A DNA stretch of 64,000 bases from Acidihalobacter_A sp037381185 (GTDB taxonomy: Bacteria > Pseudomonadota > Gammaproteobacteria > DSM-5130 > Acidihalobacteraceae): contig NZ_JARRQY010000012.1 in assembly GCF_037381185.1 (NCBI RefSeq), positions 62,001-126,000 on the forward strand, given 5' to 3'. Shown piece after piece: positions 48,608 to 56,667 of this stretch. The stretch's first letter is position 1; every line of letters begins with the position of its first letter. The notes beneath the pieces are model-generated. The model had not been told where the DNA came from, searched no databases, and worked only from the letters and a program-made list of their open reading frames with translations. The position numbers and the translations under genes are program-made.

Positions 48608-49669
48608 TCACCGCATCGCAGCCCGCAACTCCCCCTCCAACACACCAACCAACTCCCCAGCAGGCAACTCACGCGCCAGCGACGCCCCCTGACCGGCCCA
48701 CAGCGACATGAACTCCGTACGGCCCTGCGCCGCAGCAGCGCGGCGGATACCACCAGTCAGCGCGTTCTGCACCGGATAAGCCGGGATATCGGCTTCCGAA
48801 CCGCGCAAATCGTCCATGAAGGCATTGACGACACCTCGCGCGTAACGCCCCGAAAACACCCGCGTCAGGCGCGTCGAATCGTCGCGTGCAGTGCGAATCG
48901 CCGTCTTCCATCCCGCATGAATCCCCGCCTCGGGACAACAGAGAAAGGCCGTACCGAGCTGCGCGGCCTGCGCCCCCAGCATCAGCGCCGCGGCGATGCC
49001 GCGTCCGTCCATGATCCCGCCGGCAGCGATCACCGGCACTCGTAGCGCTGCCGCCGCCTGCGGCAGCAAGGCCATCAGCCCGATGGACGACTGCTCGAAG
49101 TCGCCCAGAAAAGTACCACGATGTCCGCCGGCCTCCGCACCCTGCATACACACCGCATCCGCCCCCGCGGCCTCCCAGGCCAGGGCTTCGGCCACTGTCG
49201 TGGCCGTGCCCAACACGACGCTTCCGGCAGCGTGGAAATGGCTCACCGTAGTCTCGTCGAGCACGCCGAAGGTAAAGCTCGCCACCGGCGGCGCCAGCGC
49301 GATCAGCGCCTCAATCTGCGCTCGATTGTCCTCGCAGAAGCGTTCGGGTGCCGCCGCCGTAGGCTCCTGTCCCAGGGCAGCACGGTAAGGTGCCAGCCGC
49401 GCCTGAGCCTGCTCCAGTTCCACCGCCGTCGGCTGGGGCGTCTCGAGCACGAACAGATTGACGTTGAACGGACGGCTCGTCAGTTCGCGCACCCGGGCCA
49501 CTCCTTCCGCCATTGCCTCAGGGGACAACATGGCTGCGGCATAGGACCCCAACCCGCCGGCATCACTCACCGCGGCGACCAATTCGGGCGTGGTCGGGCC
49601 ACCTGCCATGGGTGCCTGAATGACGGGGAGATCAACGCCGAGCAAGGAGGTCAGGGGATTCGGGAACAT
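48608..49669 (-). CDS. nitronate monooxygenase (2-nitropropane dioxygenase family)
   Basis: A 353-residue FMN-dependent TIM-barrel enzyme that oxidises alkyl nitronates, such as propionate 3-nitronate, to aldehydes and nitrite. Visible marks: L-P-V-I-Q-A-P-M-A-G-G near the N-terminus, then G-A-D-A-V-C-M-Q-G-A-E-A-G-G-H-R-G (phosphate of FMN; catalytic His in the A-G-G-H segment) and V-I-A-A-G-G-I-M-D-G-R-G-I-A-A-A-L-M-L-G-A. Length fits class I enzymes. It is monocistronic, transcribed toward the palindromic element and divergent from the Liv-type operon. Related FabK-type reductases share the fold but are less likely given the A-G-G-H-R-G motif. Confidence 0.88.
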   Translation of the reverse strand: MFPNPLTSLLGVDLPVIQAPMAGGPTTPELVAAVSDAGGLGSYAAAMLSPEAMAEGVARVRELTSRPFNVNLFVLETPQPTAVELEQAQARLAPYRAALGQEPTAAAPERFCEDNRAQIEALIALAPPVASFTFGVLDETTVSHFHAAGSVVLGTATTVAEALAWEAAGADAVCMQGAEAGGHRGTFLGDFEQSSIGLMALLPQAAAALRVPVIAAGGIMDGRGIAAALMLGAQAAQLGTAFLCCPEAGIHAGWKTAIRTARDDSTRLTRVFSGRYARGVVNAFMDDLRGSEADIPAYPVQNALTGGIRRAAAAQGRTEFMSLWAGQGASLARELPAGELVGVLEGELRAAMR

Positions 49670-50116
49670 GGGTAATAGTCCTTAGGACGGAAAGACTTAA
49701 GATCTTAAACCAAGCCCACGGTGTACGCCGCTCTGAGACGGCAAGCAGGCCTGCGTCGCAGGGAACATCGACCTCGTATTTGGCAGTCCATTTTCAAAAG
49801 CGCTCCGAAAATGCATAAGTTCTTATAGGAAGATGCGACCTTTCCCGACGTACCCGCGACCAGACAACGAAACCCCAAAGCTCCTGGAACCCAACGCAAA
49901 AATTCAATCAACAATCTATTTTAAAAGGACTAAAAAAACACAAAACACCTCCAAATCGCTTCTTCTCCGACAACATGCCGCTTATAAATAATCAACGTCA
50001 CATCATTCAAAAACCGACGCAAGTAGTTAACTGAAGCGCCTCCTCATCTATAAAGCCAGAACTACCAATTAAAGAGGCGATAACGCCCCGACCGACGCAG
50101 CAGGAGAGAGTGGATC
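49670..50116. promoter_or_regulatory. AT-rich control region before the Liv-type operon
   Basis: This 447-bp spacer turns markedly A+T-rich from about 49900 to 50070 (for example TATAAATAAT near 49983). It lies between divergent genes and presumably carries both promoters. No palindrome strong enough to name was found. AGGAGAG at 50102-50108 is the ribosome-binding site for 50117. Confidence 0.45.
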
Positions 50117-52081
50117 ATGGCAAAGCACCGCGAAATCAAGGACCTCGCCGGAAACCCCATCTCGGGTTCGAGGCGCAAAGTCATCGTCGGCGCCGCGGCC
50201 GGCGCAGTCGCCCTGGCTTTCGGAGGTCCGCGCGCATTTGCCGCAGACCCCGAAAAGGTTCTCAGAATCGGCTTCATCAGCCCCCGTTCGGGCCCCCTGG
50301 CCGGTTTCGGCCAGGGCGATCCCTACGTGCTCGGCCTGGCACGCAAGGCGCTGGCCAACGGTTTGTCCCTGGGCGGTACCACATACAAGGTGGAGATTCT
50401 CGACCGTGACACGCAATCCGATCCCTCGCGGGCCAGCCAGTTGGCCAACGACCTGATCAACAATCACAACGTCGACCTGATGCTTTCCACCTCGACGCCC
50501 GAGGTCACCAATCCGGTGGCCGACGCCTGCGAGGCGGCGGGCGTACCGAGCCTGTCGACCACGGTGCCCTGGGAGTCGTTCTATTTCGGCCGCGGCGGCA
50601 AGCCCGGCAAGCCCTCGCCGTTCAAGTGGAGCTACGTCTTCTGCTTCGGCACGAATATGTTCGCTACCACCTATCTCTCCACATGGGGGAAACTGGAGAC
50701 CAACAAGCGCGTGGCGGTCATGTACCCCAACGACGCCGACGGCACGGCGATTCGTGAACACCTGGTGCCGTTGCTGGAAAAGGGCGGCTACACCATCGTC
50801 GACCCCGGCCCGTATCAGGACGGCACCACCGACTATTCGACCCAGATCGCACTGTTCAAGCGCGAGCGTTGCGAGATATTCAACACGGCCCCGATCCCGC
50901 CGGACTTCGCCTCCTTCTGGCGGCAGGCGGCGCAGCAGGGATTCGCGCGGCAGGTGAAAATCGTCGAACCGGCAAAGACCGGAATTTTCCCGGCACAGGT
51001 CAATCCGCTCGGACCGCTGGCCTACAACCTGAGCGGCGCAGCCTATTGGCACAAGGTCTTCCCGTACAAATCGACCCTGACCGGGGTTTCGGGCATGCAG
51101 CTGGCCGACGGCTACGAGGCCTCCACCGGCCGGCAGTGGGAACAGCAGCTCGGCGCGTCGATGGCGTTGCTGGACGCGGGATTTGCCGCGCTCAAGGCTT
51201 CTCGTGATCCCAAGAGCAAGAGCACCGTGCGCGAAGCGCTGGCGAAACTCGATACCACGACCATGGTCGGCAGGATCAATTTCAACACCGGGCCGTTCCC
51301 GAACGTGTCGATCACTCCGCTGGTCGGAGCGCAGTGGATCAAGGCTCCCGCGGGTTCCAAGTTCCAGTTCGAGGCTGCCAGCGGCATCCAGAAGCGTTTC
51401 GGTGCGCTCAGCGTACTCGAGGATGTGAACTTCGGCATACGCGAAAACGAGGCGGTCGGCATCGTCGGCCCCAACGGCGCCGGCAAGACCACATTTCTGA
51501 GCATCCTGGTGGGCGCACACCGCCCGAGCGCGGGCACGGTGACGTTCATGGGCAAGGACGTCACCACGGCACCGGCAGCCGAGCGCTGCCGTGGGGGGCT
51601 GGTGCGAACGCACCAGATCCCCCGGCCGTTCTCCAACATGACGGTGTTCGAGAACGTGTACGTGGCCGCCGCCAACAGCGGCAGCGCGAATCGCGAGGAG
51701 GCCTACGAACGCTCGCTGGACGCGCTGCAGCTCACCGGCATGATGGCGACGGCCAACCGCCGGGCCGAAGCCCTGGGCCTGCTCGACCGCAAGCGCCTGG
51801 AGCTGTCGCGCGCGCTGGCCACATCGCCCAAGGTGCTGCTGCTCGACGAGATCGGCGGCGGCCTCAGCGACGGGGAAGCGGCCGAGTTGGTGGACATCAT
51901 TCTGGAGCTTCGCCGCCGGGGCATCGCCATCGCCTGGATCGAGCACATCGTGCACCTGCTGCTGCAGGTCACCGACCGCCTGATCTGCATGGATGCGGGT
52001 ACCGTTATCGCCGACGGAGCGCCGGAAACGGTCATGGCGGACGAAGCGGTCATCGAGGCGTATCTGGGAGGCAGCGCTTGA
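50117..52081 (+). CDS. in-frame fusion: Tat-exported Liv-type binding protein + ABC ATPase (LivG type)
   Basis: A single 654-codon frame. Residues 1-42 are a twin-arginine signal peptide (S-R-R-K-V-I-V-G, hydrophobic core, A-F-A cleavage). Residues 43-418 are a type I periplasmic binding protein for amino acids or amides (I-G-F-I-S-P-R-S-G-P-L-A). At about residue 419 it runs straight into a branched-chain amino-acid-type ATPase (A-S-G-I-Q-K-R-F-G-A-L onward) with Walker A G-P-N-G-A-G-K-T-T (451-459), variant signature region L-G-L-L-D-R-K-R-L-E and Walker B L-L-L-D-E (574-578). The last residues of the binding protein and first residues of the ATPase are missing, as after a deletion. The halves belong on opposite sides of the membrane, so at least one activity should be lost unless processed. 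Confidence 0.8.
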   Translation: MAKHREIKDLAGNPISGSRRKVIVGAAAGAVALAFGGPRAFAADPEKVLRIGFISPRSGPLAGFGQGDPYVLGLARKALANGLSLGGTTYKVEILDRDTQSDPSRASQLANDLINNHNVDLMLSTSTPEVTNPVADACEAAGVPSLSTTVPWESFYFGRGGKPGKPSPFKWSYVFCFGTNMFATTYLSTWGKLETNKRVAVMYPNDADGTAIREHLVPLLEKGGYTIVDPGPYQDGTTDYSTQIALFKRERCEIFNTAPIPPDFASFWRQAAQQGFARQVKIVEPAKTGIFPAQVNPLGPLAYNLSGAAYWHKVFPYKSTLTGVSGMQLADGYEASTGRQWEQQLGASMALLDAGFAALKASRDPKSKSTVREALAKLDTTTMVGRINFNTGPFPNVSITPLVGAQWIKAPAGSKFQFEAASGIQKRFGALSVLEDVNFGIRENEAVGIVGPNGAGKTTFLSILVGAHRPSAGTVTFMGKDVTTAPAAERCRGGLVRTHQIPRPFSNMTVFENVYVAAANSGSANREEAYERSLDALQLTGMMATANRRAEALGLLDRKRLELSRALATSPKVLLLDEIGGGLSDGEAAELVDIILELRRRGIAIAWIEHIVHLLLQVTDRLICMDAGTVIADGAPETVMADEAVIEAYLGGSA

Positions 52082-52806
52082 TGAGCTACTTGGAAATCGA
52101 GCGCATCGACGCGCGCCACGGGCTGCTGCAAGCGGTCCGCGAGGTCAGTTTCGGCGTCGAGAAGGGCGAGATCGTCGCATTCGTCGGCGCCAACGGTGCC
52201 GGCAAGACCACGCTGTTTCGCACCATTGCCGGCGCCCACCCGGCCACTGCCGGTCGGATCCGCCTGGACGGCGCGGACGTGACGGCGCTGCCGGACCACG
52301 TACGCGTGAGGCAGGGTCTGGCGCTGGTGCCGGAAGGCCGCCGGCTGTTCAGCCGGATGACCGTGTACGAAAACCTCATCCTCGCCCGCGAGGCCGGCCG
52401 CTCCGGGCGCTGGGACCTCGACGCCGTGCTGGACACGTTCCCCAACCTCAAGAACCGCCTCAAGAGCAAGGCGGGCAATCTGTCCGGCGGCGAACAGCAG
52501 GCGACGGCCATCGGCCGCGCGCTGATGACCAACCCGGACGTGCTGCTGCTCGACGAGGTTTCGCTCGGCCTGTCTCCGGCGGCGGTGGCGCGCGTCTACG
52601 ACTCGCTGCAGGCGCTGATCGAAGCCGGCACCACCATCCTGGTGGTCGAGCAGGATCTGAACCGGACGCTGTCGATCGCCAACCGCATCATCTGCATGCT
52701 GGAAGGGCAGATCGTCGTGCAGGGTGCGGTCGCGGAGATGACGCGGGAGCAAATCATGGATGCCTATTTCGGGCTGCATCGGACGAACCGGGAGAACAAC
52801 GCATAA
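52081..52806 (+). CDS. livF: ABC transporter ATPase, LivF type
   Basis: A 241-residue ATPase of the branched-chain amino acid/amide importer family: Walker A G-A-N-G-A-G-K-T-T, signature L-S-G-G-E-Q-Q, Walker B L-L-L-D-E and the LivF-type A-L-V-P-E-G-R-R-L-F segment. Its ATG overlaps the TGA of the fusion gene, and its TAA overlaps the ATG of the permease gene, so translation is coupled on both sides. In LivFGHM transporters two different ATPases act together; here the partner is the ATPase half of the upstream fusion. The gene itself looks intact. Confidence 0.92.
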   Translation: MSYLEIERIDARHGLLQAVREVSFGVEKGEIVAFVGANGAGKTTLFRTIAGAHPATAGRIRLDGADVTALPDHVRVRQGLALVPEGRRLFSRMTVYENLILAREAGRSGRWDLDAVLDTFPNLKNRLKSKAGNLSGGEQQATAIGRALMTNPDVLLLDEVSLGLSPAAVARVYDSLQALIEAGTTILVVEQDLNRTLSIANRIICMLEGQIVVQGAVAEMTREQIMDAYFGLHRTNRENNA

Positions 52807-53708
52807 TGGAGTGGATCAACGCCATCGTGCAGGGCGTCCTGCTGGGCGGCTACTATTCGCTGATCGCCTGCGGGCTCGCCTTCATGCTGCAGGTGATGCG
52901 CATCATCAACCTGGCGCACGGCAGCCTGGCGGTGCTCGCCGGCTTCGCGCTATGGACGCTGGCCGCGCGCTTTCACATCAGCCCCTTCCTGTCCCTGATC
53001 GGCGTGCTGCCAGCCATGGCGCTGCTCGGCTGGCTGCTGCAGCGCGGCATCCTCGAGCGCAGCACGCGTTCGGGTGAACTGGTGCCGATACTCGCCACCT
53101 TCGGTCTGGCCATCGTGCTCGACAACCTCATGTTCCTGCAGTTCAGCGCCGATCCCCGCTCGCTTTCCCAGTACATCGGCACCCTGTCCTACGACAGCTG
53201 GGCCGTCGGTTCGAGCATCTACGTCGGCAAGCTCTCGTTTCTGATCCTCGTGGTCGCGGTGGCCATGCTGGGCGGACTCAGCCTGTTCCTGTCGCGCACG
53301 CACATCGGCCGCGCGATCCGTGCCACCGCCGAGGATCCGGACACCGTCGGCCTGATCGGCATCAGCGCACGCCGGGTGAATGCCATGGCCGCGGCCATCG
53401 CCCTGGTCACGATCGGCGTCGCCGGGGCATTCCTGGCCATGAGCGGTAATTTCACGCCGTACTCCGGCGCCACCCAGTTGCTGTTCGCCTTCGAGGCGAC
53501 GGTGATCGGCGGCACCGGTTCGCTGTGGGGCACGCTGCTCGGAGGGATCGTACTGGGGATCGCTCAGATGATCGGCGCACAGATCAATCCGCAGGCCTTT
53601 CTGATAACGGGGCACGTGGTGTTTCTCGTCATTCTTGTCGCCCGGGTCTCGGGCAAGCTGCCCTCGCTTGCGGGCATGGCGGCGCGTCTGCGGAGGCAAC
53701 AGGCATGA
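52806..53708 (+). CDS. livH: ABC transporter permease, LivH type
   Basis: A 300-residue inner-membrane permease with about eight helices. It begins M-E-W-I-N-A-I-V-Q-G-V-L-L-G-G-Y-Y-S-L, typical of LivH/UrtB, and has N-L-A-H-G-S-L-A-V-L and the ATPase-contacting loop R-A-T-A-E-D-P-D-T-V-G-L-I-G-I. It transports branched-chain amino acids, urea or short amides, depending on the binding protein. It overlaps the preceding gene by one base (TAATG) and the next by four (ATGA). Confidence 0.92.
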   Translation: MEWINAIVQGVLLGGYYSLIACGLAFMLQVMRIINLAHGSLAVLAGFALWTLAARFHISPFLSLIGVLPAMALLGWLLQRGILERSTRSGELVPILATFGLAIVLDNLMFLQFSADPRSLSQYIGTLSYDSWAVGSSIYVGKLSFLILVVAVAMLGGLSLFLSRTHIGRAIRATAEDPDTVGLIGISARRVNAMAAAIALVTIGVAGAFLAMSGNFTPYSGATQLLFAFEATVIGGTGSLWGTLLGGIVLGIAQMIGAQINPQAFLITGHVVFLVILVARVSGKLPSLAGMAARLRRQQA

Positions 53709-54730
53709 GGGCGGGGCTTAGGATTCAACGCTGGACGCCGCTGTCGGTAGCGGCGATGGGCACGACCGCGCTGGTCGTGGTGCTGCTCGCCTTCGGGCCG
53801 CTGTTTCTGAGCGCCAACCTGATCAACCAGCTCACGACGCTGTTCATCTACGTGATGCTGGCGGTGATGTGGAACGCGCTGGCCGGCTACGGCGGACTGG
53901 TGTCGATCGGCCAGCAGGCCTTCTTCGGGCTGGGTGCCTATGCCGCGATCCGCGTGGCCAGCGTGGGCGTCAACCCGTACCTGGCTCTGGTGCTGGGGGC
54001 CGTGCTGGTGGGCATCATCGCGCTGCCGATCTCCACCTTCATGCTGCGCCTGCGCGCCGGGGAATTCGCCATCGGCATGTGGGTGGTGGCCGAACTCGCG
54101 CATCTGCTGGTCACTCTCGATCCGATCGTCAACGGCGAGACCGGCACCTCGCTGCTGCAATTGACCAGCTATCCGGCGCCGCTGCGCCGGGCGCTGACCT
54201 ACTGGGCGGCGCTGGCGGCCGTGGTGGTGCTGCTGGGCACGATATTCGTGCTGCTGCGCAGCCGCATCGGCGCGGCGATCCAGGCGATCCGCGACGACGA
54301 GGAGGCGGCCGCCTCGGTCGGGGTCAAGGTGCGCCAGACCAAGCGCATCATCTTCGTGCTGGCCGCGCTGGCGGCGGCCATGGCCGGCGCGCTGTGGGTA
54401 GCCGCCACCATCACCTTCCAGCCCAAGGCCTATTTCTCGGTGCAGTGGACCGCATACATGATCTTCATGGTGCTGGTCGGCGGCATCGGCACCTGGGAGG
54501 GCGCGATCATCGGCGCGCTGATCTTCTTCCTGATGGAATCCTGGTTCGGCGCCTCGGGCGTGTGGTATCTGGTCGGCCTGGGCGCGGCCGCTCTGGTGTT
54601 CGCACTGTTCATGCCCAAGGGCATCTGGGGCATGATCGAACAACGTTTCGGCCTTTCCATCCTGCCGGTCGGCTATCGGGTCGTAAACGATCAGCCGGCT
54701 GCGCCGGAGGCGGCCGAAAAGAAAGCATGA
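53705..54730 (+). CDS. livM: ABC transporter permease, LivM type
   Basis: A 341-residue permease, partner of LivH in the heterodimeric channel. Key segments are A-G-Y-G-G-L-V-S-I-G-Q-Q-A-F-F-G-L-G-A-Y (the Liv/Urt permease motif) and the coupling loop A-I-R-D-D-E-E-A-A-A-S-V-G-V. It closes the transporter operon and converges, with a gap of only 19 bases, on the end of the kyn operon. The C-terminal tail is Ala/Glu/Lys-rich (P-E-A-A-E-K-K-A). Start 53705 overlaps the livH stop. Confidence 0.92.
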   Translation: MRAGLRIQRWTPLSVAAMGTTALVVVLLAFGPLFLSANLINQLTTLFIYVMLAVMWNALAGYGGLVSIGQQAFFGLGAYAAIRVASVGVNPYLALVLGAVLVGIIALPISTFMLRLRAGEFAIGMWVVAELAHLLVTLDPIVNGETGTSLLQLTSYPAPLRRALTYWAALAAVVVLLGTIFVLLRSRIGAAIQAIRDDEEAAASVGVKVRQTKRIIFVLAALAAAMAGALWVAATITFQPKAYFSVQWTAYMIFMVLVGGIGTWEGAIIGALIFFLMESWFGASGVWYLVGLGAAALVFALFMPKGIWGMIEQRFGLSILPVGYRVVNDQPAAPEAAEKKA

Positions 54731-54749
54731 ACGTAGCGATCTGCTCCGG

Positions 54750-55262
54750 CTACAGGCCGGTGTAGATCGCCAACTCGCGCGTCCGGCGTTCGGCGTCGTG
54801 ATCGGCCTCGGCGGGCACCGCCTCCAGGGCCTCCACATATTGCGAGGGTAGGTGGTGCTCGCGCGCCCCGCGCAATACGTGCTCCTTGTACCAGTCGAAG
54901 GGCAACGGCTCCGGGTCGACGCAAAGCGCCCGATAGGTATGCGCACGCACGCGGCCGCCTTCGGGGCGGCTGACTTCCACCTCGACCCGCTCGTAGGCAC
55001 TGCCGCGCCCCTCGTAACGGTCCAGCACCGGCAGTTCGTGCACAGCGAAGCTGAACAGCACGCCGTGCACGACGTCCTCCGAGCGCCCGGTGTGGAACGC
55101 ATCGCACTTGGCCGAGCCGTCGTTGCGGCTGCGCAGATGGAACTCCAGACGGTGCCCGGCCAATGCGCCGACGCCAATGCTGCGGCTGGTGCTCAGGCGC
55201 GCGCCCAGCCTTGCGCTGGACATGTTCGAGCCGTAGGCGAAGTAGTGGACGATGTCGCTCAT
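54750..55262 (-). CDS. gamma-glutamylcyclotransferase family protein
   Basis: A 170-residue protein of the GGCT fold. The substrate-binding start Y-F-A-Y-G-S-N-M (8-15) is clear, along with G-V-L-F-S-F and Y-E-G-R-G. Enzymes of this fold convert gamma-glutamyl amines or amino acids to 5-oxoproline; other members act on modified proteins or small amines. It is the last gene of the kynU-kynA-GNAT-GGCT series, 25 bases after the GNAT gene, so a role connected with amino-acid breakdown is possible but unproven. Confidence 0.82.
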   Translation of the reverse strand: MSDIVHYFAYGSNMSSARLGARLSTSRSIGVGALAGHRLEFHLRSRNDGSAKCDAFHTGRSEDVVHGVLFSFAVHELPVLDRYEGRGSAYERVEVEVSRPEGGRVRAHTYRALCVDPEPLPFDWYKEHVLRGAREHHLPSQYVEALEAVPAEADHDAERRTRELAIYTGL

Positions 55263-55287
55263 GGAAACACTCTTGATGCTGACGTCA

Positions 55288-55812
55288 TTATTCCTTGGAC
55301 AGCTCCAGCGCCATTTCGTGCCACGTCAACCCGCCGTGCGTGGACGCGGACTCGCGCAGATAGACGAAGCCGAACTTCCCGTAGAGACCGACGTGGCGCT
55401 CCCGGCACATCAGCTGTATGGAGGCCTTGCCGAGCCGGCACATGCGCAGGATGTGGTTGTGCATCAGGATCGCCGCGATCCCCAGCCCCTGAAACTCCGG
55501 ATGCACCACCACCGACAGAACGACGTTGTGGCGGCCGGCGGAATCGTGCCCGAGCAGATCTTTGAAGGCCTCGTCGGCCATCCGCACCGTGTCAGTCGAG
55601 GCCGAATTGATGAAGCCGATCACGCCGTCGGCGGTCTCCAGCACCATGAACCCTTCCGGATAGGATTCGATGCGCCGGGAGATCTTCTCCAGGGTGGCCG
55701 CCTCATCACCTTCGTAGGCAGCCGTTTCGATGGCGTGGCAGCGCTCGGCATCGCCCAGCGTCGGGCAACGCAGCGTGTAGTACGGAAGGAATCCAGGGCC
55801 GTTGCGCCTCAT
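55288..55812 (-). CDS. GNAT-family N-acetyltransferase
   Basis: A 174-residue acetyltransferase with the acetyl-CoA pyrophosphate-binding segment V-V-H-P-E-F-Q-G-L-G-I-A-A-I-L (a Q-x-x-G-x-A/G motif) and the end motif L-Y-G-K-F-G-F-V-Y. It transfers acetyl groups to an amine such as arylalkylamine or polyamine; the arylalkylamine type is a guess from context. Its ATG overlaps the kynA stop by ATGA, so it is co-translated with kynA. Confidence 0.85.
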   Translation of the reverse strand: MRRNGPGFLPYYTLRCPTLGDAERCHAIETAAYEGDEAATLEKISRRIESYPEGFMVLETADGVIGFINSASTDTVRMADEAFKDLLGHDSAGRHNVVLSVVVHPEFQGLGIAAILMHNHILRMCRLGKASIQLMCRERHVGLYGKFGFVYLRESASTHGGLTWHEMALELSKE

Positions 55813-56657
55813 AGTTCGGTCCGCAGTTGCCACAGTTCGGGGAACAGCACCACGTCGAGCATCTTGCGCAGATAGGCCACCCCGCTGGTACCGCCGGTGC
55901 CGCGCTTGAAGCCGATGATGCGCTCCACGGTGGTGACGTGGCGAAAGCGCCACAGGCGGAACATGTCCTCGATGTCGACCAGCTTCTCGGCCAGCTGGTA
56001 CAGCTCCCAGTGCTCGCGCGAATTGCGGTAGACCTCGAGCCAGGCCGCCTTCACGCCCTCGCCGGCCTCGTAGGGCCGGGTCCAGTCGCGCTCGCAGTGC
56101 GACTCCGGAACGTCCAGCCCCCGGCGCGCCAGCAGGCGCAGGGCCTCGTCGTACAACGACGGCGCCTCGTACTGCGCTTGCACCGTCTCGAGAAGATCCT
56201 CGCGGTGCGCATGCGGGCGCAGCATGGCGGCGTTCTTGTTGCCCAGGGCGAACTCGATGCAGCGGTACTGCCAGCTCTGGAAGCCGCTGGAGGCACCGAG
56301 GTAGGGGCGCAGCGCGCTGTACTCGGGCGGCGTCATGGTCGCCAGCACGTCCCAGGCCTCGACCAGGTGCTCCATGATGCGGCTCACTCGCGCCAGCCCC
56401 TTGAAGGCCGGCGGCAGATCGTCGCCCACCACGTAGTCGATGGCGGTGCGCAACTCCTGCAGCATGAGCTTCATCCACAGTTCGCTGGTCTGGTGCTGGA
56501 CGATGAACAGCAGCTCGTTGGGATCGGGCGAAAGCGGATGCTGGGCGTTGAGCACGGCGTCCAGGGCGAGATAGTCGCCGTAGCTCATGCTGGCGGAGAA
56601 ATCGGTTTGTGCACCGTCCTTGGAAGGATCGTAGCCGGGTTTCTGATGATCGCTCAT
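55809..56657 (-). CDS. kynA: tryptophan 2,3-dioxygenase
   Basis: A 282-residue heme dioxygenase that opens the indole ring of tryptophan to N-formylkynurenine. It contains F-I-V-Q-H-Q-T-S-E-L-W-M-K-L (substrate-binding His) and, later, R-F-R-H-V-T-T-V-E-R-I-I-G-F-K-R-G-T-G-G-T-S-G, with the proximal heme His and the G-T-G-G-T-S-G loop. Length matches bacterial KynA. It is 10 bases downstream of kynU and overlaps the GNAT gene. Kynurenine formamidase (kynB), which would link the two steps, is not in the window. Confidence 0.96.
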   Translation of the reverse strand: MSDHQKPGYDPSKDGAQTDFSASMSYGDYLALDAVLNAQHPLSPDPNELLFIVQHQTSELWMKLMLQELRTAIDYVVGDDLPPAFKGLARVSRIMEHLVEAWDVLATMTPPEYSALRPYLGASSGFQSWQYRCIEFALGNKNAAMLRPHAHREDLLETVQAQYEAPSLYDEALRLLARRGLDVPESHCERDWTRPYEAGEGVKAAWLEVYRNSREHWELYQLAEKLVDIEDMFRLWRFRHVTTVERIIGFKRGTGGTSGVAYLRKMLDVVLFPELWQLRTEL

Positions 56658-56667
56658 GATCCGCTCC

